A stretch of 64,000 bases of DNA from Paenibacillus montanisoli. GTDB lineage: Bacteria; Bacillota; Bacilli; Paenibacillales; Paenibacillaceae. The DNA lies in the NCBI RefSeq assembly GCF_003268025.1, contig NZ_QLUW01000001.1:868001-932000 (forward strand), given 5' to 3'. Under the pieces are notes generated by a model that worked only from the letters and a program-made list of their open reading frames with translations, was not told where the DNA came from and made no database searches. Positions 8,457 to 17,916 of this stretch are shown here, piece after piece; position 1 is the first letter of the stretch; each line of letters begins with the position of its first letter. Position numbers and translations under genes: made by a program.

Positions 8457-9095
8457 CTACATATTCGCTCGCTGCGCGATTGGCTTTGCCTTGCGGAAAG
8501 AAGCCGTGCGCTCTGCGCGCATCACGAGCCGATAGACGATATCGGCCAGAATGATGCCGCCAAGGGCGTCAAAAATAACATGCTGTTTGATAAAGAACGT
8601 TGAGATAATAATAAGCGAAGACATGCCGTAAATCAGCGTCTGATTCAGACGGTTGCGGAAGTTGCTGCTGTGCAGAGCCTTCATCACCATGTAGCTGGAG
8701 AAGCAATGAATGCTCGGGAAGCAGTTGAACGGCTGATCTCTGCCCCACACATAGCCAAGCAGGCGTGTAAACGGATCCGTTCCATCGATCGGCGGCCGCG
8801 GGACCGTCGTCTGGAAGACGAGGTAGATGCCATAGCACATGAGCGCGCAGATGGCGTACGTAATGAGCGAGCGCCGATACACGGCCGGATCTTTGATGAA
8901 GAAGTAGATTAAACATATATAAATATAAAAAATCCATACGGAGTAAGGAAGCACGAACGCTTTGACGAGCGGAATCGCCCGGTCCAGATCCGTTACCAAG
9001 CTGTATACTTGGGCTCCGGGCCTATTCGTTAAAGCATATAGCCAGCCTAACACCGGAAAAATAAGCATGCTGGTCAATGGCAGAAAACGTTTCAT
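8457..9095 (-). CDS. PAP2-superfamily membrane phosphatase
   Basis: This 212-residue membrane protein has about six hydrophobic helices and the phosphatase signatures FPSIHCFSSY (PSxH motif) and HVIFDALGG (the HxxxD motif), with a shortened VPRPP in place of the first motif. The layout resembles the inositol-phosphorylceramide-synthase-like branch of PAP2. It probably removes phosphate from a lipid such as undecaprenyl or phosphatidic acid phosphate at the outer face of the membrane. A longer frame reaches back to 9254 but would run into the response regulator; the ATG at 9095, with GGGGGG five bases upstream, gives a normal N-terminus (MKRFLPLTS). It is divergent from the two-component genes. 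The stop codon is TAG. Confidence 0.82.
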   Translation of the reverse strand: MKRFLPLTSMLIFPVLGWLYALTNRPGAQVYSLVTDLDRAIPLVKAFVLPYSVWIFYIYICLIYFFIKDPAVYRRSLITYAICALMCYGIYLVFQTTVPRPPIDGTDPFTRLLGYVWGRDQPFNCFPSIHCFSSYMVMKALHSSNFRNRLNQTLIYGMSSLIIISTFFIKQHVIFDALGGIILADIVYRLVMRAERTASFRKAKPIAQRANM

Positions 9096-9222
9096 TTGAA
9101 CCCCCCATGTGAAAAAAACACGATGTACTCTAGCAACTCTTCTAGCAATCTTGTAATAATAAGATATTGTGAATACAGTTGCAAGCACCAAAAGCAAACA
9201 AATTTCGAGGCGGTTAGACAAA

Positions 9223-9906
9223 ATGGCGAAAATTATGCTAGTAGATGATGACATTCATATCCGGGAGCTGGTTCGGCTTTATTTGAGCGACGAAGGGTAC
9301 GACATCGTGGAGTTCGAGAACGGCGAGAGCGCTTGGCTCTATATCCAGTCGAATGCCGCGGACCTGATCATCATGGACATCATGATGCCGCGCATGGACG
9401 GCTACGAGCTGTGCAAGAGGCTGCGCGCAGCCGGCGACATGCCGATTCTGATGATCACGGCCAAGGGCGAATCGGAAGACAAAATCAAAGGCTTCCAGCT
9501 CGGTACCGACGACTATCTGACGAAGCCGTTCGATCCGATGGAGCTGGTGGTCCGGGTGAAGGCGCTGCTCAAGAGATATCGGATTACCGCATCACAAATG
9601 GTCACGATCGGAGACATCGTCCTTGACCGGATCGGATATCAGGTCATCTATAAAAACACGGATACTGCGGTTACCATCCCATTGAAGGAGTTTGAGCTGC
9701 TGTACAAACTGGCAAGCTATCCTGGTCAATTATTTACAAGGGCAGCGCTGATCGAACAGATATGGGGTTTCGAGTATGAGGGTGATGAGCGGACGGTGGA
9801 CGTACATATTAAACGGTTAAGGGAACGTTTTGCAGAATATGAAACATCGTTTCGAATTGTGACACTTCGAGGGCTCGGTTACCGGCTTGAGGTGCTGAAT
9901 GATTAA
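9223..9906 (+). CDS. OmpR-family response regulator
   Basis: This 227-residue cytoplasmic regulator has a receiver domain (residues 1-120) with the acidic pocket VDDD at 7-10, the phospho-acceptor Asp52 in IIMDIMMPRMDG and Lys in LTKPFDP near residue 103. The C-terminal winged helix (about 130-225) ends in the usual TLRGLGYRLE. The ATG at 9223 with GAGGCGG upstream was chosen over an in-frame ATG at 9169 because only the former starts at the conserved first strand. It overlaps the kinase gene by 8 bp, so the pair is translationally coupled, and it lies just upstream of an RND pump that it may control. Confidence 0.93.
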   Translation: MAKIMLVDDDIHIRELVRLYLSDEGYDIVEFENGESAWLYIQSNAADLIIMDIMMPRMDGYELCKRLRAAGDMPILMITAKGESEDKIKGFQLGTDDYLTKPFDPMELVVRVKALLKRYRITASQMVTIGDIVLDRIGYQVIYKNTDTAVTIPLKEFELLYKLASYPGQLFTRAALIEQIWGFEYEGDERTVDVHIKRLRERFAEYETSFRIVTLRGLGYRLEVLND

Positions 9907-11305
9907 GTCGCTGTATGTCCGCACGGTGCTCGTATTTATCGCGGTCGTCATTGTCAGTCTGTTGTTTGCTTTTTTTCTCGCGACTTGGCTGTACAGCAAC
10001 AGCATTAAATCGCTGGGGGAGGAGCAGCTGATCGCAACCGGCAAGCGCATCATCGAAATGATCCGGAAGGAGCCGGGAACCGGCGATTCCGCTCGTCTTG
10101 AAGAAGTGAAGAGCGACATTTTGCTGCCTGGATTAAAGGTCAACATCGTCGATGAGCACGGTGCTGTCGTGAAATTCAGCAGTGAAGTAAGCAGAGTCGC
10201 GCAAATTCCGATTACTTCCGAGCAATACGAGCATGTCATCAAAGGCGGCATTTACAGGGGCTTGGTGAAAGCCAAGGCCGAAGACCGGCATGGTCCGGAC
10301 CAGCTCTTGATCGGCCTGCCGTTCGAATACCGTGACCGGTCATATGCCTTGTTCATATCTCCGGAAATTAACGAGCTGCTTGACGTATTCCGAAGAGTCA
10401 TGCTGACCGTACTGGGCAGCGTGCTTGCGATGGGCAGCCTGCTGATCCTGCTCGCTTCGCGCTTTATCGTCAAGCCGCTTCAGCGGCTCACGCGCGCGAC
10501 CAAACGGATGGCCCAAGGCGATTTCGGGATCGTGCTGCAATCGAAACGAAAGGATGAGCTCGGCGTGCTGACCGCCAGCTTCAATGAGATGGCCCGATCG
10601 CTACGAATGCTGGATGAGATGAGGTCTGATTTCGTTAATAATGTGGCCCATGAATTCCAATCGCCGCTCACGTCGATCACCGGATTTACGAAAGCGCTGC
10701 GGACGAAGCCGATGAATGAAGCGGAACGCCGGCATTATTTGACGATCATTGAAGAGGAAAGCCAGCGGCTGGCCAGGCTGTGCGCCAACCTGCTGCGCTT
10801 GTCGGTGCTCCAACAGGATCTACGTCCGGCGCATCCCGCATCCTACAGGCTTGATGAGCAAATCCGCAGGATCATTATCGCGAGCGAGCCGCAGTGGAGC
10901 GCCAAACAGCTCGAATTCGACCTGGAGCTGCCGGATATGACCATTTACGCCGACGAGGATAGTTTGGACCAGGTGTGGCATAATTTGATTAGCAATAGCA
11001 TTAAGTTTTCAAAGGACAAAGGCAGCATTGGGATCACGCTTGAAGAACGGGACGGGATGGCCGTCGTTACGGTCCGCGACCATGGCAAAGGGATTCCGCC
11101 GGAGGAGCAGCAGCATATCTTCACCCCTTTTTACAAAGTCGATAAATCAAGGGATTATGCTGTCAAAGGGAATGGATTGGGACTGTCGATCGTGAAACGG
11201 ATCGTCCAGCTTCATCATGGTAAAATCGGCGTAACGAGCGTACCGGATCAGGAAACGGCGTTCAGCGTGAAGCTTCCGCTGCATCCGGCCTGGCTTGGTT
11301 CGTAA
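9899..11305 (+). CDS. Membrane sensor histidine kinase (HAMP, HisKA, HATPase)
   Basis: This 468-residue kinase has an N-terminal membrane helix (about residues 8-32), an extracellular sensor region of about 130 residues, a second helix near 165-190 and a HAMP linker. The phospho-acceptor is His251 in NNVAHEFQSPLT, and the ATPase boxes are NLISNSIKFS, DHGKGIPPEEQ and GNGLGLSIV. It phosphorylates the response regulator encoded by the overlapping upstream gene. The downstream RND pump begins about 80 bp later, which suggests the system senses envelope stress or a toxic amphiphile; this is inferred from context only. Confidence 0.92.
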   Translation: MIKSLYVRTVLVFIAVVIVSLLFAFFLATWLYSNSIKSLGEEQLIATGKRIIEMIRKEPGTGDSARLEEVKSDILLPGLKVNIVDEHGAVVKFSSEVSRVAQIPITSEQYEHVIKGGIYRGLVKAKAEDRHGPDQLLIGLPFEYRDRSYALFISPEINELLDVFRRVMLTVLGSVLAMGSLLILLASRFIVKPLQRLTRATKRMAQGDFGIVLQSKRKDELGVLTASFNEMARSLRMLDEMRSDFVNNVAHEFQSPLTSITGFTKALRTKPMNEAERRHYLTIIEEESQRLARLCANLLRLSVLQQDLRPAHPASYRLDEQIRRIIIASEPQWSAKQLEFDLELPDMTIYADEDSLDQVWHNLISNSIKFSKDKGSIGITLEERDGMAVVTVRDHGKGIPPEEQQHIFTPFYKVDKSRDYAVKGNGLGLSIVKRIVQLHHGKIGVTSVPDQETAFSVKLPLHPAWLGS

Positions 11306-11385
11306 TTTTGTAACGCCCAGTACATATTCAGTTCAAATTTCTCCTGTATAGTAGCCTCTAGAAAGAGAAGAGGAGAGATCGCATC

Positions 11386-14300
11386 ATGAGTTGGTTAAGT
11401 CGTGTCAGTCTGAAAAATAGCGTAGCGGTGGTTATTCTCTGCATTCTAGTGCTAGGGTTTGGCTTCTTCTCCGCAACGCAAATTAAGCAGCAAACGTTCC
11501 CGGACGTGGATTTCCCGGCTGTCGTCGTACAAGCCGTTTATCCGGGCGCCTCGACGGAAGAAATCGAATCCGAAGTGACGGTGCCCGTAGAAGAAAGCTT
11601 ACAGGGGCTTAAGGGCTACGAGGCCTTGACGAGCACGACATCGGAAAATGTCGCGAGCATCATTCTCCAATATCCGTTCGGCTCGAATATGGGCGATAAG
11701 GTGAAAGATGTCGAGACAGCCATCGCCAAGCTCGACACCCCGGAGAAAGCGAAAGTGACGATCCAGCGGCTGAATATCAATGCGGCACCGATTTACGAAG
11801 CGGGCGTTTTCTCGTCGAAGGATGATCCGGCGGCGCTGCAGAAGGTGCTGGAGGAGCAAGTGGTGCCAAAGCTCAAGAAGGTAGCCGGCGTTAGCACGGT
11901 TAACTTGAAGGGCGTTGTTTCGCAAGAGCTTCGAATTGACGTGGATAAAGATAAAGCCGCGCAGCGCGGCATTTCGTTGAACGCGATCCAAACGGCGATT
12001 CAGCAGCTGGACTATGCGATGCCTCTTGGTTCGGTGACCACCCAGGACAGCACGTCGATTCCGATTCGGCTTGTCGGCAAATTAACGACGCTGAAGCAAA
12101 TCGAAGATCTCGAGCTCGGCGGCGCAGGCGCGGGACAAGCGGCAGGCGCGGCTGGAATGCCTGGTGCGGGCGTAGGTGCTGGAGCGGGTGCAGGAGCTGT
12201 CGGTCAAGCCGCTGCGCCGAAGGTCAAGCTGTCGGATATCGCGAAGATTACAACGGTTTCGACGCAAAACGAAATAACCCGTTTCGACGGACAAGCCAGC
12301 TTCGTCGTACAGGTTGTGAAGACGCAGGACGCCAATACGGCGGAAGTATCCGATAAGGTGAAGGAAGCGCTGGATTCCTATAAGGGAAAAGCTGACCTGG
12401 ACATTCACCTGATCCAGGACCAAGGCGCTGAAATCAAGAAATCGGTCTCCTCGCTGATTAAGGAAGGGCTGTATGGCGCGCTCTTTTGTGTCATCATTAT
12501 ATTCCTGTTTTTGCGCAATATACGGGCTACGCTGATTTCGATCCTCTCGCTGCCGATCTCGATATTCGCAACGATCGCGCTGATGAACGAAATGGGCTAT
12601 ACGCTCAATATCATGACGCTCGGCGGGATCGCGGTGTCGATCGGCCGGATCGTCGACGACAGTATCGTCGTCATCGAGAACATTTACAGATGGCGCCAAG
12701 AGAAGGGCCGCGAGATGAACGGCAAGGAGCTTGCGTACAAAGCGACTAAGGAAGTGATCGGCGCTGTAGGCTCCTCGACGATCGCAACGGTTGTCGTATT
12801 CCTGCCGCTAGCCTTCGTAACGGGCATTATCGGCGAGTTTTTCCGACCGTTCGCGATAGCGGTCGTGATCTCGATCGTCGCTTCCCTGCTTGTTGCCATG
12901 ATGCTTATTCCGGTGCTTGGCGCGAAGTTCTTCAACCACATCAAGCCGCATAAAGAAGGCGGCAAATTTATGACCTTCTACGAAAAGCTGATTCGCGGCG
13001 CCCTGAACCGCAGAGCGCTGGTGCTTGTTCTCTCGATCGTGATTCTGATCGGATCGTTCGGTACGATTCCGCTGCTCGGCGTAGCGTTCCTGCCCGCGGG
13101 AGAGGTTCCTTCGATCGGCGTCGATTTGAAGCTGCCGACGCAAAGCACGATTGAGGAAACGAACGAAACGGCCCAGAAAGTGGAAAACTACTTGAAGGAT
13201 TTGAAGGGCGTCGACAATTACCAGGCGTCGATCGGCGGCGCGGATAATCCGTTCGTCCAAATCGGCTCCAATGCCAACCGGGCGACGTTCACCGTTCAAT
13301 TCAAAGAAGGAACGGTCATGGACACGATGATCGATGACGTCGGCGCCGATTTGAAGTCGCTGCTGGCTAAAGAAGCGCCGGATGCGACCGTGAATGTCCG
13401 TGAAGGCGTGCAGAACGGCCCGCCGGCAGGCAATAGCATTGACGTCAGCTTGTACTCCGACGATATGGCTTCGCTATCCACGGCATCGCAGCAGGTCGAG
13501 AAGCTGATGAGCTCGAATGCCGATATGAAGGATATCTCGAACAACTTGAAAGAAATTACGCCGAAATGGGTTATCTCATTGAACCAGACGGCTAAAGATT
13601 TGAATGTCTCGTATTTCCAAATCATGGCCGCCGTAAACGAGCAGCTGCGTCCGACCGATGTCGGTACGTACGAGCTGGATAATAAGAGCTGGGATATCAC
13701 GATGTCGTATGCGCAGCAAATTACGTCGAAGGAACAGCTTGAAGCGATTACGATCCCTACGATGGCCGGCATGAAGCAGCTGAAGGAGCTCATAACTCTG
13801 ACCGAGTCCAGCGCGCCGGTAGCCATCAACCATGAAGACGGCAAAATGTCGGCGAAGGTAACCGGCAACGTGAAGGATGCGAGCAAGACGGCAGCTGTTA
13901 CCAAATCGATTACCGAAGATATTGACAGCTTGTCGCTGCCAAGCAACGTCGAAGTGAAAATCGGCGGCGGCTCGGATATGATCAACAGCGGCTTCCAAAG
14001 CATCGGCATAGCGATGGCGGCTGCAGTCGGGCTTGTGTTCCTCGTGATGAGCATGACCTTCGGCGGTTTGCGGACTCCGCTCATTATTCTTTCTTCGCTG
14101 CTCTTCGTACCGGTCGGTTCCCTGGGCGCGCTTCTGATCACGGGCCAATCGCTCACGATGAGTTCGATGATCGGGATGCTGATGCTTGTCGGCATCGTCG
14201 TCACGAACGCCGTCGTCCTGCTCGACCGCGTAGAGAAGAACCGCAAGGAAGGCATTCCGCTTCGCGAATCGCTTGTTGAAGCATCCAAGACAAGGCTGAG

Positions 14301-14508
14301 ACCGATTCTGATGACGGCATGCGCAACGATTCTCGCGCTTGTGCCGCTTGCGCTGTCCGAATCGTCGACAAGCTTGATCTCCGGCGGTCTTGCGATTACC
14401 GTAATCGGCGGCTTGACGACGTCGACCATTCTGACGCTGATCGTTGTGCCGGTCATCTATGAAATTACGGGCAAACGCCGCAAGTTCGAAAAGGAATTGG
14501 ATTTCTAA
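11386..14508 (+). CDS. RND-family efflux transporter (AcrB/SwrC-like)
   Basis: This 1040-residue protein has the complete RND layout: one N-terminal helix, a large extracytoplasmic loop, six helices, a second large loop and five more helices. The fourth helix holds the proton-relay signature SIGRIVDDSIVVIENI near residue 420, and GIVVTNAVVLLDRV lies in the second half. It pumps drugs, surfactants or lipids out with proton influx; the closest known Bacillus relative would be SwrC (YerP). An unusual Gly/Ala-rich low-complexity insertion lies at about residues 245-280 in the first loop. A TIQRLNINAAP segment in that loop is typical of Gram-positive members. GAGAGAT lies before the ATG. It follows a two-component pair. 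Confidence 0.9.
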   Translation: MSWLSRVSLKNSVAVVILCILVLGFGFFSATQIKQQTFPDVDFPAVVVQAVYPGASTEEIESEVTVPVEESLQGLKGYEALTSTTSENVASIILQYPFGSNMGDKVKDVETAIAKLDTPEKAKVTIQRLNINAAPIYEAGVFSSKDDPAALQKVLEEQVVPKLKKVAGVSTVNLKGVVSQELRIDVDKDKAAQRGISLNAIQTAIQQLDYAMPLGSVTTQDSTSIPIRLVGKLTTLKQIEDLELGGAGAGQAAGAAGMPGAGVGAGAGAGAVGQAAAPKVKLSDIAKITTVSTQNEITRFDGQASFVVQVVKTQDANTAEVSDKVKEALDSYKGKADLDIHLIQDQGAEIKKSVSSLIKEGLYGALFCVIIIFLFLRNIRATLISILSLPISIFATIALMNEMGYTLNIMTLGGIAVSIGRIVDDSIVVIENIYRWRQEKGREMNGKELAYKATKEVIGAVGSSTIATVVVFLPLAFVTGIIGEFFRPFAIAVVISIVASLLVAMMLIPVLGAKFFNHIKPHKEGGKFMTFYEKLIRGALNRRALVLVLSIVILIGSFGTIPLLGVAFLPAGEVPSIGVDLKLPTQSTIEETNETAQKVENYLKDLKGVDNYQASIGGADNPFVQIGSNANRATFTVQFKEGTVMDTMIDDVGADLKSLLAKEAPDATVNVREGVQNGPPAGNSIDVSLYSDDMASLSTASQQVEKLMSSNADMKDISNNLKEITPKWVISLNQTAKDLNVSYFQIMAAVNEQLRPTDVGTYELDNKSWDITMSYAQQITSKEQLEAITIPTMAGMKQLKELITLTESSAPVAINHEDGKMSAKVTGNVKDASKTAAVTKSITEDIDSLSLPSNVEVKIGGGSDMINSGFQSIGIAMAAAVGLVFLVMSMTFGGLRTPLIILSSLLFVPVGSLGALLITGQSLTMSSMIGMLMLVGIVVTNAVVLLDRVEKNRKEGIPLRESLVEASKTRLRPILMTACATILALVPLALSESSTSLISGGLAITVIGGLTTSTILTLIVVPVIYEITGKRRKFEKELDF

Positions 14509-14522
14509 AATAAACAAAAAGA

Positions 14523-14571
14523 AAGCCTCCGGCTCTCCATTCTAACGCAAGGGAGAACCGGAGGCTTCTTT
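14523..14571 (+). terminator. Bidirectional terminator between convergent genes
   Basis: A 15-bp stem (left arm 14523-14538, right arm 14552-14567, two mismatches) is flanked by an A-rich run on the left and a T-rich run on the right. It separates the RND pump from the facing MFS gene. Confidence 0.85.
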
Positions 14572-14574
14572 CGA

Positions 14575-15831
14575 TTATTGCGGCGTTGCGGCCGCCGTTT
14601 CCGCATGTGCTTGCAGGGCGGCTTGGCGAATCCGATAGCGCCGGTTCACGAGCGAGTGAACGACGAAGAACATCGTTGATACCGCGGCCGTAATGACGGC
14701 AAGCCAAGCGACCGGCGTCAATTGGCCGATATCGTACAGATGGCCCATCAGGTAGGGACCGAGGACGCGGCCCGCGGATCCGATTCCGCCGGCAAGCCCG
14801 AGATAGAATGGTGCCTGCTTGCCGCCGTTCTCGCTGAGGAAGGCCGGAATGGCCGGGGCAATCAGCATCTCGCCGAATGTAGTGAGTACCATGCCGAGCA
14901 CCATGCCCGGAAAGCTGTGCATCGTTAGGATGACGACGTAGCCAGCCAGGTAGAACAGCGCGCTTGCAGTCAGCTGGGCGGTGATCGTGCGTGCGCTCAA
15001 ACGCTTGATCAGCGTAATAAGCGGCTGCGCGACGAAGATGAGGATGCCGTTCAGCGTCCAGAGGTAGCCGAACATTTGCTTAGGCAGTCCTTCGCTGATA
15101 ATGAACGGCGAGACGCCGGTATTCCAAATGCTGTTCCCCAAGTTGATCAGCATGGTGCCAAGCGCCATGAACAGATAGATGCGCACATCGAGCAGCAGCG
15201 ACCAAACGCTTGCGTTTTGCGGCGAGAGCTTTTTCAGCTTAACGGCGGAGGAGGAGTCGCCGCCCGTTCCGACGCGCTGCAAATAAAAGAGGAAGAAGAT
15301 TGCAAATACCGCCGAGGTGACACCGTTCATCGAGAAGCTGAGCGAGTAGGAAATATCGGCCAGGAAGCCGCTGAGCGCGGTGCCGATGGCGACGCCGATA
15401 TTGTTGGCGACATAGACGATATTGAACAGCTCGCCGCGCCGGTCAGCGAAGCGAAAGCCGATGAAGGCCTGGATCGCTGGCATGGACAGCGCGTTGAACA
15501 GCCCGATCAGCCCCATCATCGCGATGAAGATTGGCCACGAGTGGCTGAGCAAGGGAAGCAGCAGCAGTCCGGCGGCGTTGAGTCCGAGCGCGCCGATGAT
15601 CAGCCGCTTCACGCCGAGGCGGTGGTATAGCGCGCCGCCAAGCAGCTGGCCGGCGATGCCGCCGAGCGATTGCACGAGAATGACGAAGCCGGCGTCGGCC
15701 ATGCTTCGGCCGAGCTCGTCGAAGACGAACATCGTCACAAGCGGCCACATCAGCGCGCTGCCGACCGCATTAATCAGGCTTGCCGCCAGAAAAACTTTTA
15801 TTTCTTTCGGATATTGACTAAGGATACGCAT
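14575..15831 (-). CDS. MFS transporter, 12-helix
   Basis: This 418-residue membrane protein has 12 hydrophobic segments and reads as a major facilitator of the MdtG/YfmO drug-efflux-like type: GGIAGQLLGGALYHRLGVKRLI corresponds to the loop 2-3 motif (G-x-x-x-D/H-R-x-G-R/K). It is convergent with the RND pump. AGGAG lies upstream of the ATG. The C-terminus is Ala-rich and cytoplasmic. The substrate is unknown; drug or metabolite export is likely from family habits. Confidence 0.85.
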   Translation of the reverse strand: MRILSQYPKEIKVFLAASLINAVGSALMWPLVTMFVFDELGRSMADAGFVILVQSLGGIAGQLLGGALYHRLGVKRLIIGALGLNAAGLLLLPLLSHSWPIFIAMMGLIGLFNALSMPAIQAFIGFRFADRRGELFNIVYVANNIGVAIGTALSGFLADISYSLSFSMNGVTSAVFAIFFLFYLQRVGTGGDSSSAVKLKKLSPQNASVWSLLLDVRIYLFMALGTMLINLGNSIWNTGVSPFIISEGLPKQMFGYLWTLNGILIFVAQPLITLIKRLSARTITAQLTASALFYLAGYVVILTMHSFPGMVLGMVLTTFGEMLIAPAIPAFLSENGGKQAPFYLGLAGGIGSAGRVLGPYLMGHLYDIGQLTPVAWLAVITAAVSTMFFVVHSLVNRRYRIRQAALQAHAETAAATPQ

Positions 15832-15930
15832 TGGTGTGTTCTCCTGTTGGGTATGATGAAATAGGGCAAGCTTCTATTATACGTCATTGCCGGCTGCCAG
15901 GGCACCAACGAAATTTACCACTTAAATCTG

Positions 15931-16797
15931 CTAAGGCGCAGCCCGCCAGCGTGACGGAGACATGCCGATATATTTCTTGAACACCGTTGCAAAATGCTGG
16001 CTCGTTTTGTAGCCGAGATCAAGCGCGACCGCAGTCACGTTGGCTCCAGGCTCCCGAAGCAGCTCGCAGGCGCGGTTGATCCGTATCCGGTCGATGTAGC
16101 TGGCCGGCGATTGGCCGTGCAGACTCTGAAACAGCCGGTAGAAATGCGACTCGCTGACACCGGCTAACGCAGCAAGCTCTTTATTGCTCCAGCGCTGCTC
16201 CGGCGCGGCTTCGATGCGGGCGGTGAGCGCGAGCATCACTTCCTTGAGATCGAGCGGCAGCTGACGGGCGTCAGCCGGCGGATAAAGCAGCTGCAGCAAT
16301 ATATCGACCAGATGGTGGCGTATCCGAAATGTCTCTGCGCCTTCTTCGAACAAGCTGCGGAGCCTCTGAAACTGTTCGCGCACGCGGCTGTCGACGGAAA
16401 CCAGCCGGGGCAGCCGCTGCAGGGCTTGATGGATTTGCAGGCGTTCTTCATCCTGGAAGGACAGCCAGCTGGGCTCGAGCGCGGGGTCGATCAAAATAAA
16501 CCACCAGATCGTGCAAGGCTCAATGAAATTCAGCTTCGGCCGGTGCCACTCCCCGGGACGCGTATGGAAGAACTGGCCTGTATAGGAGGGATAATCCACC
16601 TCGCCGACCTCCCAGGTCACCCTTCCATTCTCGACATACACGAATTCATAGCAGCCGTCATGCTGATGATCGGCCAGCGGGGAGGCTTCGTGAAACCGGT
16701 CGTAGCCCAGCATGACCAGCTCCGGGAGGATGTCGGCCCGGGCGGGGTAATAGCTGTGCGATTCCCAGCGGATCGGTTCGTTTTTCAGTTTAGGCAT
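15931..16797 (-). CDS. AraC-family transcriptional regulator
   Basis: This 288-residue regulator has an N-terminal cupin sensor (residues 25-120, with HQHDGCYEFVYVENG and HTRPGEWHRP as its two motifs) and two C-terminal helix-turn-helix units at about 185-285 (LAALAGVSESHFYRLF and VALDLGYKTSQHFATVFKKY). It is divergent from the PhyH-type dioxygenase gene, with 145 bp between them, so it most likely senses a small ligand such as a sugar and activates that gene. The second helix-turn-helix is intact, ending in the usual GMSPSRWR. Confidence 0.9.
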   Translation of the reverse strand: MPKLKNEPIRWESHSYYPARADILPELVMLGYDRFHEASPLADHQHDGCYEFVYVENGRVTWEVGEVDYPSYTGQFFHTRPGEWHRPKLNFIEPCTIWWFILIDPALEPSWLSFQDEERLQIHQALQRLPRLVSVDSRVREQFQRLRSLFEEGAETFRIRHHLVDILLQLLYPPADARQLPLDLKEVMLALTARIEAAPEQRWSNKELAALAGVSESHFYRLFQSLHGQSPASYIDRIRINRACELLREPGANVTAVALDLGYKTSQHFATVFKKYIGMSPSRWRAAP

Positions 16798-16942
16798 GGG
16801 GTTCAGCAGCTCCCTTCGTGTCTATTTGTCTCTATGTTTCTTATCCTATTTGATAGGTTTCAGGAAGTCAACGATGCCGCCAAGCGCTACAATGTAAACA
16901 GTTCCAATTATTTCGATGAGACTGAAAGAGGTGTTGACAGCA

Positions 16943-17773
16943 ATGAACACTGTTATTGACTACACGATCACTGAAGAAGATAAAAAACGATTTGATACCG
17001 ACGGTTATTGGATTAGTCCAAAGCTGATCGATGACGATACGATCGAAAGGCTCCGCGCGGCGCACGAACGTGTCTGGACCCGCAAATACGACGGCTTCGG
17101 CCTTCCGATGCACCACTATCACCCGTCCGATAATCCGCTTGCCATTCGCAAATTCGATAACGGCTGGTGGATCAACGATGAAGTCCGCTCCGTCGTCACC
17201 GACCGCAATTTAGGAAAAATGGCGTCCGAACTGCTCGGCGAGGACCATATCCGCCTTTGGCACGATCAGGTCATCTACAAGCCAGGCACGAACGGGCAGG
17301 AGACGACGGCAGGCAATGTCGGCTGGCACCAGGACTATGGGTATTGGCGCGTCAGCAGCACGCCTAATATGGTTACGGTATGGATTGCGCTGCAGGACAC
17401 GGACCTTTCGAATGGCGCCATGATGACGATCCTCGGATCGCACAAATGGGGAGCGGTAGAAGGCAGCGATACCTTTTTCGAGCAGGATATGGGCAAGCTG
17501 AAAGCGAAATTCGCGACGCGGGACTGGGTAGAGGAGCCTTGCATCCTGAAAGCCGGCCAAGCCAGCTTCCACCACGCGCTTACGTTCCATGGCTCCGGCC
17601 CTAACGTGTCGAGCGATCCAAGACTGTCCGTTGTCGCGCATCTCATGCCAGGTCACACGTATTACCGCGAAAGCAGACAGCGCCATGACAACCTGCGGTA
17701 CTTGAGCGCACGGCCAGTACCTGGGATGAAGTTCGACAACGAAGAATATTTCCCAACGCTGTATTCCAAATAA
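16943..17773 (+). CDS. Phytanoyl-CoA dioxygenase (PhyH) family protein
   Basis: This 276-residue protein is a Fe(II)/2-oxoglutarate-dependent oxygenase of the PhyH family. The metal-binding His-x-Asp is visible in VGWHQDYGYW, the distal His in HHALTFHGSGPN and the 2-oxoglutarate-binding Arg in SDPRLSVVAH. The substrate is unknown: bacterial members hydroxylate many small molecules. The ATG at 16943 is preceded by AAAGAGGTG, whereas an upstream in-frame ATG at 16916 has no ribosome site. Its only close neighbour is the divergent AraC regulator, a pairing that suggests induction by the compound it breaks down. Confidence 0.87.
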   Translation: MNTVIDYTITEEDKKRFDTDGYWISPKLIDDDTIERLRAAHERVWTRKYDGFGLPMHHYHPSDNPLAIRKFDNGWWINDEVRSVVTDRNLGKMASELLGEDHIRLWHDQVIYKPGTNGQETTAGNVGWHQDYGYWRVSSTPNMVTVWIALQDTDLSNGAMMTILGSHKWGAVEGSDTFFEQDMGKLKAKFATRDWVEEPCILKAGQASFHHALTFHGSGPNVSSDPRLSVVAHLMPGHTYYRESRQRHDNLRYLSARPVPGMKFDNEEYFPTLYSK

Positions 17774-17790
17774 CCGTCGTTCTTATTAAC

Positions 17791-17836
17791 GACCGGAGCC
17801 TCCTTCGCAGGGCGGAGGAGCCCGGTCTTTTTTTGT
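17791..17836 (+). terminator. Rho-independent terminator
   Basis: An imperfect stem (GACCGGAGCCTCC with GGAGGAGCCCGGTC) is followed by a run of seven T. It ends the PhyH transcript. Confidence 0.85.
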
Positions 17837-17916
17837 TATATAATGAGCTGGCGAATTGTTCATATTCGGTTCATAAAGCTCGATTACAATGACTTCAGCA
17901 AAGGAGGCTGTGCAGT

